This document shows positions 40,201 to 47,362 of a stretch of DNA of 64,000 bases, piece after piece. The first letter of the stretch is position 1, and each line of letters begins with the position of its first letter. The notes under the pieces were generated by a model. That model was not told the DNA's origin and ran no database searches. It saw only the letters and a list, made by a program, of their open reading frames with translations. The DNA comes from Pseudomonadota bacterium. GTDB lineage: Bacteria; Pseudomonadota; Gammaproteobacteria; Burkholderiales; Burkholderiaceae_C. The stretch lies in contig JAKOZT010000035.1 in NCBI GenBank assembly GCA_029779845.1, positions 1 through 64,000 of the forward strand, read 5' to 3'. A program made the position numbers and the translations under genes.

Positions 40201-41291
40201 TTGTCGGCTTCGGGCTTGCGTTGCAGCTTCACCAGGTTCAGCGCCTTGCCCGCCACCGCGGCGGCCTGCGCCTCGATAGGCGCGAGCTGCTCGTCGCCGG
40301 GGTGCGTGGCCATCGCCACCTGGATGTCGGTGATGCCGGTGTACTCGGCTTGCGCCAGGTAGAAGGGCACGTCGATCAGCGGGATGCCGTGCGGGTCGGC
40401 CGCCCATTGTTCGGCGCTGCCGCGCCGCCACGCCATCGCCTGGATGACCGGCACGCCCAGCGCTTCGAACTCCTTGCGCCGTCCGTCGGGGTTCAGCGTG
40501 ATCTGCGTGTTGATGATCGCATCGGCGACCGGTGCGCCGTCCAGCGTCGTCATGCTGCGCACCGCGTCCGCCGCCATCACCGGGCTGTAGAACGGCAGCG
40601 CGAGCGCGCCGCCGGCCTCGATGCGCGCGATCAGGTCGTCGAGCACGCCGGTCTGGCCCGACGCGATGCTGCCCTGGTGGAAGGCGATCGCCACCGTCGG
40701 CGGACGCCGCGCGGGGTCGACGCCGCGCGCCGCGAAGTACTCGCGCGGCGTGGCCGCGACCAGTTGCGCGAGCTTCGGGTGGTAGATCGCCGACGCGGGG
40801 AACACCTGCGGCTCGGGCAGCGCGCGCCACGACAGCGCATCGCGCCGCGCGGCGAGCGCGCGCAGCAGCCATTCGCTGTTGCGCGCGCCGCCCTGCACGA
40901 AGTAGCCGTGCAGGCGCTGCGCGAATGCCGCATCGACGCCGCCGCCCGGCCTGGACGCGGCGGTGGGCAGCCACACGTGCGGCACGCGCTCCAGCGCCGG
41001 CAGCGCGGCGCCCAGCTTCTCGCGCACATAGTCCTCGATGTGCTGGCGCGGCGCGTCGATCAGCACCAGGTCGGCGCCCTGCCACAGCGAGGCATTCAGT
41101 TCGTCGGCCGGGATCTTCTCGACGAAGCGCGCGCGCAGGGGCAGCCCCTGCGCGCGCGCCGCCTGCTCCAGCGCGACGAAGCGCCCCGGCGGCGACGGGC
41201 TGGTGGTGATCACCAGCACGCCTTCGGCGCGCGCCGTGCCGAAGAGGCACAGCAGCAGCGCCACCAGCCAGAAGCGCAGCAGGGTCGCCAT
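37290..41291 (-). CDS. cobN: CobN-type chelatase with signal peptide and C-terminal membrane anchor
   Basis: This 1333-residue protein carries the CobN/BchH fold (HFGTHGTQEWLPGKERGLS near residue 550, NLYGMLTTDDPFQYLGG near 1070). Cytoplasmic CobN inserts cobalt into hydrogenobyrinate diamide with CobS/CobT. Here an N-terminal signal (residues 1-22, ending FGTARA) and a C-terminal Pro-rich linker near residue 1280 plus a helix at about 1297-1317 place the body in the periplasm, tied to the inner membrane. No CobS, CobT or other cobalamin-synthesis gene is nearby. Its ATG overlaps the TonB-receptor stop (ATGA). CobN-like genes next to TonB receptors are known, for example in a zinc-responsive Pseudomonas aeruginosa operon, so tetrapyrrole or metallophore metal handling is inferred. 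Confidence 0.9.
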   Translation of the reverse strand: MATLLRFWLVALLLCLFGTARAEGVLVITTSPSPPGRFVALEQAARAQGLPLRARFVEKIPADELNASLWQGADLVLIDAPRQHIEDYVREKLGAALPALERVPHVWLPTAASRPGGGVDAAFAQRLHGYFVQGGARNSEWLLRALAARRDALSWRALPEPQVFPASAIYHPKLAQLVAATPREYFAARGVDPARRPPTVAIAFHQGSIASGQTGVLDDLIARIEAGGALALPFYSPVMAADAVRSMTTLDGAPVADAIINTQITLNPDGRRKEFEALGVPVIQAMAWRRGSAEQWAADPHGIPLIDVPFYLAQAEYTGITDIQVAMATHPGDEQLAPIEAQAAAVAGKALNLVKLQRKPEADKRVAVFFWNYPAGEKNLSASFMNLPRSLAGTLTALQGAGYRTEALEEKPLTEKLQRLLAPGYRPPEDREVLRALLRDGLADKLPLSAYRQWLRTLPAPVQASLLQRWGEPERSAMVLGDPAEPYFVIPRLQLGHVTLLPQPGRDERGSDREKALYHSMSAVPTHYYMAVYLWARQQFGADALVHFGTHGTQEWLPGKERGLSVFDWPMLAVGDVPVLYPYIVDNIGESTQAKRRGRAVIVSHQTPPLTPAGLHDRLTKIHDLLHQWLAQDVGGVKEQLRAEFLDGVKRERIHLDMGWSDERIAREFDTFVAAVHDHLHELALTAQPIGLHTFGQGADPKWRIAQVLTMLGKEFWEGVADPGNPLEENDELMVADYTKLAETKPYRLLAAYLKDGSEPPHMTAAARERLPQARQWYDDLGAANEMRALLAGLDGRYIATSYGGDPIKNPDALPTGRNMVGFDPSRVPTKAAWEAGKLALDQLLAAHRAKTGRAPSKLTFTLWSVETMRHFGLLEAQALWAMGVEPVWEPGGRVGGVKLIPREQLGRPRVDVVLSATGLYRDHFPNVMKQLAEAARLASEARGEADNPVAANAQRIARQLAASGVPEAQAQAAGATRIFSSESGRYGTGLDDAALATDTWKTQAEGDRKLAELYLSRMQYAYGPDESTWGQAGAKGAGKLNLYAEHLRGTEAAVLARTSNLYGMLTTDDPFQYLGGIGLAVRHLDGKAPELYVSNLRANGPGGGGKVEGAASFLAKELATRNFHPGHIQGLMAEGYSGTLQVLDGINNFAGWQSVAREVVRGDQWQEFMDVYVRDKHKLGLKQWFEANNPHALAQSIERMLEAARLKQWDADPTSVAELKARYNELAQRFQVRSENAAFREFVAPAEVGYGLAAPAAAPVAAVAPPAPAEATLPDLAPPPPPPPVQGIKLERVAEALAPSLDLLGALAALLLLALATAGGAWRGARADRIAI

Positions 41292-43576
41292 CAGAACTGG
41301 TATCGAGCGCTGATCGAGGCGTTGCGGCCCGGCTGCGTGTAGGCGTCGGCCAGCGTCGTGGTCGACGCGGCGCCGCGGATGTCGGCCCAGTTGACGTACT
41401 TCACGTCGCCGATGTTGCCGATCGCCAGGTTGAGCTGCCATTGTTTGGTGATGTCCCACCAGCCCGAAAGATCGGCCGTGATGTAGCCCTTCGGGATGTA
41501 GAGGTTCGCAGCATAGGGCCGGCGCTGGCTCTTCTGCGCGGTGAACAGCAGCTCGCCGCCGAAGGCGCCCTTGCGCTCGTAGCGCAGCGCGAAGCTGGCC
41601 TTGTCGGGCTCGATGGTCGGCAGCGCGCTCTTGGTGCCGTCCGCCGCCCACTGGTCGCCCTTGGCGTGCGCGTAGCGCGCCTCGGCGCTCCACTCCGGCG
41701 CGAAGCCGTATTCGGCCATCAGTTCGTAGCCGCTGATCTCGGCGCGCGCCGCGTTGATCGACTGGAAGGTGCGCGTGTTGGCCGCCATGCCGGGATCCAG
41801 CGGCACCGTCGTCGCGTCGGTCACGTCGATGTTGGAGACGATGAAGTCGCGGTAGCGCGACTTGAACAGCGCGACGCCCCAGCGCAGCTTGTCCTCGCGG
41901 CCGCGCAGGCCGAGTTCGAACGAGGTGCTGTGCTCGGGCTTGAGGTCGGGGTTGCCGATGCTGCGGTACGGCGGGTTGGCGGTGGTGTTGCTGACGCCGC
42001 CGTTGATCTGCCACGGCGTCGGCGAGCGGAAGCCGCGCGCCAGCTGCGCATACGGCTGCAGCAGCGGCAGCGCCTGCCACACCACGCCGATGCGCGGCGA
42101 CACCGCCGTGCCCGACAGGCTGGACGGCGCGACGCTGTTGTTGCGCGTGTACAGCGGATTGCCGGTGTCCGGCTCGATCTCGAAGCGGTCGACGCGCAGC
42201 GCCGGCGTGATGCGCCAGCGGCCCAGCGCGATCTCGTCCTGCACGAAGGCGCCGAGCAGCCGGTAGTCGGAATCCGGGAAGCTCTGGTTGGGCAGCGAGG
42301 TGGAGGCGCTCGCGCTGCCGCTGGTGATCAGGTTGCCGGCGGCGTCGTAGTGCGCGCCCTCCTTCAGCGAGGTGATGCGCGCATCCGAATAGTCGGCGCC
42401 CCACAGCAGGCGGTGCGAGACCGCGCTGCCGAGGTGGGTCTCGCCCTGGAGGCCCGCTCCGAGCGTGCGCTCGCCGTAGTTGGTGTCGCGCGTGCGCCGT
42501 GCCCACGCCGCCGGCGGGCTGTTGTAGCGCTCCTGGCCGAACTGGTCGTTGTCGGCGTTCTGGCCGTACACCCAGGCCGAGAAGCGCTGCACCCAGGGGT
42601 TGGCGTTGTCCGCGTAGTTCCAGTCGAGCTTGCCCATCGTGCGCGTGACGTCCTCGCGCGCCTTGGCGTCGATCACGTTGGCGTTGACGAAGGGCATGCC
42701 GACCACGGTGCGGATCGGGTCGGTGGTGGTCGTGCGGTCGAGATGCTCCAGCGTCAGCTTGAACTGGTTGCTCGCGTCGAGCTTGTAGATCGCCTTGCCG
42801 AGCACGTAGTCGCTGCTGCGGTCCTGCGGGTTCGGCACGGTGGACTGCCAGTTGCCGGTGTCGCGGCTGCCGCGGTTGTCGATCTCGTGGCCGCGGCGGA
42901 CGCTCGCCAGCAGCATCGCCTCCCATGCCCCTTCGCGCACCGCGAACGTCGGCACCGCCACCCACGACTTGTCGGCCGAGGCGTAGCCGAGCTTGACGGC
43001 GCCCTGCCAGTTCTTGCCGAGCGTCAGCAGGTCGGCCGGGTCCTTGGTGAGGAAGCTCACCGCGCCGGCCAGGCCGTCGGAGCCGTACGAGGCCGACGAG
43101 GGCCCGCGCAGCAGCTCGACGCGCTTGAAGGCCTCGACGTCGATGTAGTCGCCGCGGCCGGCGACGAAGGGGCCGCTCTCGTAGAACATCGGCAGGCGCA
43201 CGCCGTCGACCTGCAGCAGGATCTGGTTGCCTTCCAGGCCGCGCACGTTGATGCCCTCGTTGCCGCCGCGCCCGGTGGCGCCGAACACCGCCGACATGCG
43301 CGAGGGCTGCAGCCGCACCGAGATGCCGGGCTCGCTGTCGAGCAGCGTCTTCAGGTCGCGCGCCTGGGCGCGTTCGATCTCCTGCGCCGTTTTGGAGGTG
43401 ACGGTGGCCGGCACCTCGTCCTCCGGCGCCTCGATGCGGGTGGACGACACCGTCACCTTGGGCAGCACCGGCTCGGCGGCCGGCGGCTGCTGCGCCTGCG
43501 CGGCGCCGCAGGCGGCGGCCAGCGCGAGGCTGAGCGGGGTGAGGGCGGGACGGCGGGCGCCGCGGCGTCTGGACAT
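41291..43576 (-). CDS. TonB-dependent outer-membrane receptor linked to CobN-like chelatase
   Basis: This 761-residue receptor has a signal peptide ending AAQAQQ and a TonB-box-like VTVSSTRIEAPED. A plug domain follows (INVRGLEGNQILLQVDGVRLPMF, VELLRGPSSASYGSDGLAGA), and a 22-strand barrel ends in the terminal Phe of RYQF. FRSPTPWQ and NPDLKPE box motifs resemble those of haem/haemoglobin receptors. However, the stretch between them contains no His, which haem receptors normally use, so haem itself is uncertain. A GGAGA Shine-Dalgarno lies 7 nt before the start. It is the first of four tightly coupled genes with cobN. The 100-bp gap upstream carries no B12 riboswitch. Confidence 0.9.
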   Translation of the reverse strand: MSRRRGARRPALTPLSLALAAACGAAQAQQPPAAEPVLPKVTVSSTRIEAPEDEVPATVTSKTAQEIERAQARDLKTLLDSEPGISVRLQPSRMSAVFGATGRGGNEGINVRGLEGNQILLQVDGVRLPMFYESGPFVAGRGDYIDVEAFKRVELLRGPSSASYGSDGLAGAVSFLTKDPADLLTLGKNWQGAVKLGYASADKSWVAVPTFAVREGAWEAMLLASVRRGHEIDNRGSRDTGNWQSTVPNPQDRSSDYVLGKAIYKLDASNQFKLTLEHLDRTTTTDPIRTVVGMPFVNANVIDAKAREDVTRTMGKLDWNYADNANPWVQRFSAWVYGQNADNDQFGQERYNSPPAAWARRTRDTNYGERTLGAGLQGETHLGSAVSHRLLWGADYSDARITSLKEGAHYDAAGNLITSGSASASTSLPNQSFPDSDYRLLGAFVQDEIALGRWRITPALRVDRFEIEPDTGNPLYTRNNSVAPSSLSGTAVSPRIGVVWQALPLLQPYAQLARGFRSPTPWQINGGVSNTTANPPYRSIGNPDLKPEHSTSFELGLRGREDKLRWGVALFKSRYRDFIVSNIDVTDATTVPLDPGMAANTRTFQSINAARAEISGYELMAEYGFAPEWSAEARYAHAKGDQWAADGTKSALPTIEPDKASFALRYERKGAFGGELLFTAQKSQRRPYAANLYIPKGYITADLSGWWDITKQWQLNLAIGNIGDVKYVNWADIRGAASTTTLADAYTQPGRNASISARYQF

Positions 43577-43676
43577 TTTTGTTCTCCGGAAGTTGTTGTC
43601 GAATGAATCGGAAGGGAACGCGATCGAACGAAGGCGCCCGCGAGGGACGCCGCAAGACTCGGGGCGGTGAGGCCGG

Positions 43677-44921
43677 TCAGGGCGAGGTGCCGTCCGCCTC
43701 GGCCGCCGCCAGCTGGCGCAGCGCGCGCACCACGCCGGCGCGGCTGGGCTTGTCGACGAACACGCAGGGCTTGCCGGTGCGCTTGCAGTGCTCCTTGACG
43801 CGCCAGTAGGCGTCGTGGCTGATGCAGCCGGTCTGGCAGATCACCAGGTCGGCGCTGGCCAGCGTGCCGTCGAGCAGCGCGGGCGCGTCGTGCTCGCCGC
43901 CGTCGTGGTGCAGGAAGCGGCCGCCGTGGTGCTCGACGATGCGTCGATACGCCGGCACGCTGGCCGGGCGGCCGCCGACGCACAGCACCGCCTGCGCGGC
44001 CAGCTCGGCGCTCAGCCCGGCCGGCTCGCTGCCGGCGCCGTTGGCCGCCTCGGCGCTGGCGCGCGCAAGCGCGGCCACGGCCTCGTCGGCGCGGCGCTGC
44101 TGCGCCTGCGCGGCCAGCTCGGCGCGCGAGAGAGCGCGCTCCAGCGAGCGCGAGCGTTCGAGCTGCGTCTCCAGCTCGCGCGCCAGTTCGTGGCGCGGCT
44201 TCAGGTCGGGCGCGGCCTCCTTCAGCGCGCGCAGCTCGTCCCACAGCGAGGCGACCACGGTGTCGCGGCCGATCATCTCGGCGCGGCGCGTCACCGCCTC
44301 GGCCTGCAACTGCTCGATCTTGCGCGCCTGCTCGGCCACAGCGCGCGCATGGCGCTCCTGCAGCTGCGCCAGCTCGGCCTGCAGCGATTCGCACTGCGCG
44401 CGCAGCGCGGCCAGGCGGCGGCGCTCCTCGCCCTGGCCCTCGCCGAGCTGGTGCTGGCGCATGTGCACGTCGTGCAGCACCTCTTCCTCGAAGGCCTCGT
44501 CGCAGCGCGGGTGCGTCAGCGTAGCCCACAGCGCGCCGGCGAGGTCGTCGCCGCGCAGGCCCTCGGCCCACCAGCGGCGCAGCGCCTCCACATCCTTGGC
44601 GGCGTTGCTGCGCTGCAGGGCGATGGCGTGGCGGCGGTCCAGCTCGCGCTGCAGGGCTTCGGCCAGCGTGCCGCGCCGCGAGCACTCCTGCACCGCGCCG
44701 CTGTGCAGCTCGTAGTCGCCGGCCAGCACCTCGCCGCCGAGCGCCTTGTCGGCGACGCGGCGCAGCGTGGCCAGGCTCAGGCACACGCCCACCACCGGGC
44801 AGTGCGCGTGCGCGGGCAGGTCCCACAGGCGGCGGCGGCGCGTGCCGCGCGGCTCGGCCGTGGGGCGGATCAGTTCATGCGGGCAGCAAGCCTGCCCCGC
44901 CGGATGCAGCAGGTGTGTCAT
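43677..44921 (-). CDS. DUF2325 domain protein with coiled coil
   Basis: This 414-residue protein has an N-terminal conserved part (VVGVCLSLATLRRV), a long central coiled coil (about residues 155-300, many Leu/Glu/Gln/Arg heptads) and a C-terminal DUF2325 domain (VLCVGGRPASVPAYRRIVEHHGG, DLVICQTGCISHDAYWRVK). DUF2325 is a Rossmann-like domain of unknown activity. Genes of this type often follow hemP in Burkholderiales. The start at 44921 follows GAGGAA by about 10 nt. An 86-bp gap separates it from hemP. A cytoplasmic regulatory or accessory role in iron or haem homeostasis is inferred. Confidence 0.82.
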   Translation of the reverse strand: MTHLLHPAGQACCPHELIRPTAEPRGTRRRRLWDLPAHAHCPVVGVCLSLATLRRVADKALGGEVLAGDYELHSGAVQECSRRGTLAEALQRELDRRHAIALQRSNAAKDVEALRRWWAEGLRGDDLAGALWATLTHPRCDEAFEEEVLHDVHMRQHQLGEGQGEERRRLAALRAQCESLQAELAQLQERHARAVAEQARKIEQLQAEAVTRRAEMIGRDTVVASLWDELRALKEAAPDLKPRHELARELETQLERSRSLERALSRAELAAQAQQRRADEAVAALARASAEAANGAGSEPAGLSAELAAQAVLCVGGRPASVPAYRRIVEHHGGRFLHHDGGEHDAPALLDGTLASADLVICQTGCISHDAYWRVKEHCKRTGKPCVFVDKPSRAGVVRALRQLAAAEADGTSP

Positions 44922-45007
44922 GGCCGTCGATTCCTCGACAAAGACGCACGGGCTGGCTCGCGGCTGGCTGGTGCAAAAGCGCGGCCCGGGGCCACGCAGC
45001 GACAGGG

Positions 45008-45199
45008 TTACTTGGTGAGGATCAGCTTGCCCAGGGCGGTCAGCCGCAGGCGGTAGCACTCGCCGCGGTGCTCGACCAGCGCTTCGTGGCCGGCGCCGAG
45101 CAGCTGGGCACTGTTCCAGCGCAGCGGCGGCGTCGCCACCGCCGCCGGAAGCGGCGCGGCGGCGGGCGGATGGGCGGGCAGGGGCGTCGGGGTCACCAT
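45008..45199 (-). CDS. hemP: Hemin uptake protein HemP
   Basis: This 63-residue protein has a Pro/Ala-rich start followed by the HemP signature: RWNSAQLLGAGHEALVEHRG then YRLRLTALGKLILTK, ending exactly as the family does. In Burkholderia, HemP is needed for iron-regulated expression of the haem receptor. Here it leads a minus-strand set with DUF2325, a TonB receptor and the CobN-like chelatase. Its ATG at 45197-45199 lies 6 nt after a TAGAAT hexamer, suggesting a leaderless start. A Fur-box-like sequence overlaps the promoter. Confidence 0.9.
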   Translation of the reverse strand: MVTPTPLPAHPPAAAPLPAAVATPPLRWNSAQLLGAGHEALVEHRGECYRLRLTALGKLILTK

Positions 45200-45205
45200 G
45201 AACTC

Positions 45206-45237
45206 ATTCTAAATAGGAACCAGTCTCATTTGCAAAT
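45206..45237 (-). promoter_or_regulatory. hemP promoter with Fur-box-like sequence
   Basis: On the minus strand TTGCAA (45230-45235) and TAGAAT (rc of 45206-45211) are separated by 18 bp. Between and over them lies AAATGAGACTGGTTCCTATT, an imperfect match to the AATGAGAA-type Fur box in front of betaproteobacterial hemP genes. The -10 ends 6 nt before the hemP ATG. Iron repression by Fur is inferred; the match is only about 9 of 14 to the 7-1-7 consensus. Confidence 0.5.
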
Positions 45238-45279
45238 TCATTTTACGGCGGGCTGCGTTTTCGGGCGGCGGCGTGGTGC

Positions 45280-45308
45280 TTGCCGGGTGGCGCGGCGCTG
45301 CCTAGAGT
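45280..45308 (+). promoter_or_regulatory. Promoter of leaderless TIR gene
   Basis: TTGCCG at 45280-45285 and TAGAGT at 45303-45308 are 17 bp apart, the ideal spacing. The -10 ends 6 nt before the ATG at 45315, so the mRNA probably begins at or next to the start codon. No Shine-Dalgarno is present. Confidence 0.45.
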
Positions 45309-45314
45309 GGTGCG

Positions 45315-46235
45315 ATGCGGGTGTTCGTCAGCCATGCCTGGGAAGACAAGCCGGTGGCGCTGGAGCTGTCGCGCCTGCTGCCCTTCGTGAAACCCTGGGT
45401 CGACGTGCGCGAACTGCTCGGCGGCCAGGACCTGGACCCGACCATCGTCGAGGCGATCGAGGACAGCCACGTCTTCCTCAGCCTCGTCAGCCGCGTCGCG
45501 ATGGGCAAGCCCTACGTCAACAAGGAGCTGGCCTGGGCGCTGGCGCACGAGGCGAAGAAGGACCGCGTCTTCGTGCTGCCGGTGATGCTCGAGCCCGGCA
45601 TCGTGCTGGCCGAGTCGGGCAGCGAGACCTTCCGCCGCCTCGCCACGCGCCTGTTCATCAGCGCCGCCGACCGCAGCGAGGCCGGCGCCGCCGCGGCGCG
45701 CGCCGAGATCGAGCGCACGCTGTTCCACTGGGCGAGCGACTGGCTCGACCTGGCCGAGCCGCGCGGCGACCAGGCGCGCCGCTTCGTCGACGCGCTCGAA
45801 GCGCTGCTGGTCGACTACCGCGTGCGCCTGTTCGCGGTGAAGGCCGCGCTGGCCTGGCCGCTGGCCACGCTGGTGCAGCCCGACGCGCTGGCGCATCTGG
45901 TGCAGGTGAAAGACAGCTACAACGAACTGGCCGTCGATCTCGCGCCGCGTCTGGCGGGCATGGACGAGGAGCTGCGGCGGCGCTTCGGCGCCTCGGCACA
46001 GCGCGGCTTCAAGCGGCTGCGCGACTTCGTCGTCGACGAGGTGTTCCAGGGCGCGGCCTTCGCGCTGAACGACGTGATCGAGTCGATCAACGCCTGGGAG
46101 CCGCTGCTGCGCCACGATGCGGCGGCGCTGGCGGCGGCCGAGGCGCGCCGCGCCGAGCGCGTCGCGGCGCTCGAGCCGGTGCTGGCCGAATTGGTGGAGC
46201 GCAGCACCGACTTCGTGCAGACGCTGGAGCCATGA
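45315..46235 (+). CDS. TIR-domain protein with C-terminal helical domain
   Basis: This 306-residue protein has an N-terminal TIR fold (residues 1-145): MRVFVSHAWEDKPVALEL, a WVDVRELLGGQDL loop, IEDSHVFLSLVSR, then YVNKELAWALAHEAKK, with Glu71 at the position used as catalytic Glu by TIR NADases. The remaining 160 residues are predicted helical (Glu/Arg/Ala-rich, RAERVAALEPVLAELVE) and match no effector I know. Bacterial TIR proteins act in anti-phage defence or as virulence NADases. No partner such as a Thoeris or CBASS gene is nearby. The stop overlaps the start of the next gene, indicating coupling. Confidence 0.82.
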   Translation: MRVFVSHAWEDKPVALELSRLLPFVKPWVDVRELLGGQDLDPTIVEAIEDSHVFLSLVSRVAMGKPYVNKELAWALAHEAKKDRVFVLPVMLEPGIVLAESGSETFRRLATRLFISAADRSEAGAAAARAEIERTLFHWASDWLDLAEPRGDQARRFVDALEALLVDYRVRLFAVKAALAWPLATLVQPDALAHLVQVKDSYNELAVDLAPRLAGMDEELRRRFGASAQRGFKRLRDFVVDEVFQGAAFALNDVIESINAWEPLLRHDAAALAAAEARRAERVAALEPVLAELVERSTDFVQTLEP

Positions 46236-47347
46236 TGCGCCGCCTGCTCGCCGCCGCGCTGCTGTCGGTCGCGGCAGCGGCGTGCGCCGACTCGGGCGCG
46301 GTGCCGCTGCAGCGCATCGCGCTCGGCGAGCTGGGCGGCTGGATCGCGCTGGAGGCGAGCGTCGGCGGGCACACCGGCCGCTGGCTGCTCGACAGCGGCG
46401 CGAGCCGCAACCTCGTCGCGCCGGCGCTGGCGCAGCGGCTCGGCCTGGCGTCCAGCGGTTCGGTGCGCGCCGACACGCCGCTCGGCGTGGTCCAAGGCGG
46501 CGAGGTCGAGCTGCCGGCGCTGAAAGTCGGCGCGCTGGAACGCAGCGGGCAGCACGCGCTGGTGATCGAACTGGCGCGGGTGCTGGGCGCGGCCGCCGAG
46601 GGCGTCGACGGCGTGCTCGGCGTGCCCTGGCTGGCGCAGGCGCCGGCCGAGATCGACTTGCGCGCGTGGACGGCGCGCTTCGGCCTGGACGACGCGGCGC
46701 ACTGCCCGGACGGTCTCGACGGCGTTGCGCTGACGCGCTTTCGCACGCTGCCGGTGGTGACGCTCTCGCTGTCCGGCAGGCCGGAGCGCTACGTGCTCGA
46801 CAGCGGCAACCCGGCCGGGCTGATCCGCATCGAGGCCGAGGCGGCGGATGCGGCCACACCCGGCATCGCGCTGCCCGGCGATCAGCGCCTGACGGTGCAG
46901 CGCGACGTCGCGCTCGGCGCGCAGCGGCGCAGCGACGTGCCGGTGCTGCGCGTCGCCGCGCCGGCATTGCAGCGCGCGCTCGGCGACGCGGCGCGCGGCC
47001 TGGCCGGCACCGCCTTGATGGATGGCGCGCGCTGGCGCTTCGACCTGGCGCGCGAGCGGCTGTGCGTCGAGCCCGGCCGCTTCGCGACACCGGGCGGCTT
47101 CGGCCTCGTGCCCGAGCGCAACGGCGAGGCGCTGCGCGTGCAGCAGGTGCTGCCGGGCGGCCCGGCCGAGCGCGCCGGCTTGCGCGCCGGCGAAGCGATC
47201 CACCAATGGGCCGGGCTGCCGGCCTCGCGCACGCTGGCCGAGCTGTGGCAGGCGCTGCAAGGGCAGGACGAACTGGCGCTCGTCGCCGGCGAGCCGCCGC
47301 GAGCGCTGAGGCTGCAACGCGCGATCTTCGCGCCGGCCGCGCCCTGA
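46232..47347 (+). CDS. Secreted retropepsin-like protease with C-terminal PDZ domain
   Basis: This 371-residue protein has a signal peptide with a lipobox-like AAAACAD (Cys18). The aspartyl protease part has WLLDSGASRNLV (Asp54) and a second YVLDSGNPAGL (near Asp190), so it has two DSG motifs like a two-lobed, pepsin-style enzyme. A C-terminal PDZ domain follows (VQQVLPGGPAERAGLRAGEAI, about residues 290-365). Retropepsin/PDZ proteins are often envelope proteases. The ATG overlaps the TIR stop (ATGATG), so both are probably made from one transcript. The functional link with TIR is unclear. Confidence 0.82.
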   Translation: MMRRLLAAALLSVAAAACADSGAVPLQRIALGELGGWIALEASVGGHTGRWLLDSGASRNLVAPALAQRLGLASSGSVRADTPLGVVQGGEVELPALKVGALERSGQHALVIELARVLGAAAEGVDGVLGVPWLAQAPAEIDLRAWTARFGLDDAAHCPDGLDGVALTRFRTLPVVTLSLSGRPERYVLDSGNPAGLIRIEAEAADAATPGIALPGDQRLTVQRDVALGAQRRSDVPVLRVAAPALQRALGDAARGLAGTALMDGARWRFDLARERLCVEPGRFATPGGFGLVPERNGEALRVQQVLPGGPAERAGLRAGEAIHQWAGLPASRTLAELWQALQGQDELALVAGEPPRALRLQRAIFAPAAP

Positions 47348-47362
47348 GCGCGGCGCTCAGGG
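47342..47362. terminator. Hairpin between convergent genes
   Basis: CCCTGAGCG (47342-47350), a 3-nt loop and CGCTCAGGG (47354-47362) form a perfect 9-bp stem. It contains the stop codons of both convergent genes: the plus-strand TGA in the left arm and the minus-strand stop in the right arm. No T-tract follows on either side, so it may act as a weak bidirectional terminator or an mRNA 3'-end stabiliser. Confidence 0.45.

Noticed and set aside
41291-43576. Classical haem receptor (HemR/HmuR) assignment
   Set aside because: The receptor has box motifs of haem receptors, but the segment between FRSP and NPDL lacks the haem-binding His, so I keep it as a generic TonB-dependent receptor.
37290-43655. 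Single giant minus-strand frame across cobN and the TonB receptor
   Set aside because: The receptor is encoded in another frame and has full family features; the cobN gene begins at 41291 with its own signal peptide.
43577-43676. Cobalamin riboswitch upstream of the TonB receptor/cobN genes
   Set aside because: The gap is only 100 bp and contains neither a B12-box-like GCCACTG motif nor long paired stems. The region near hemP has no space either.
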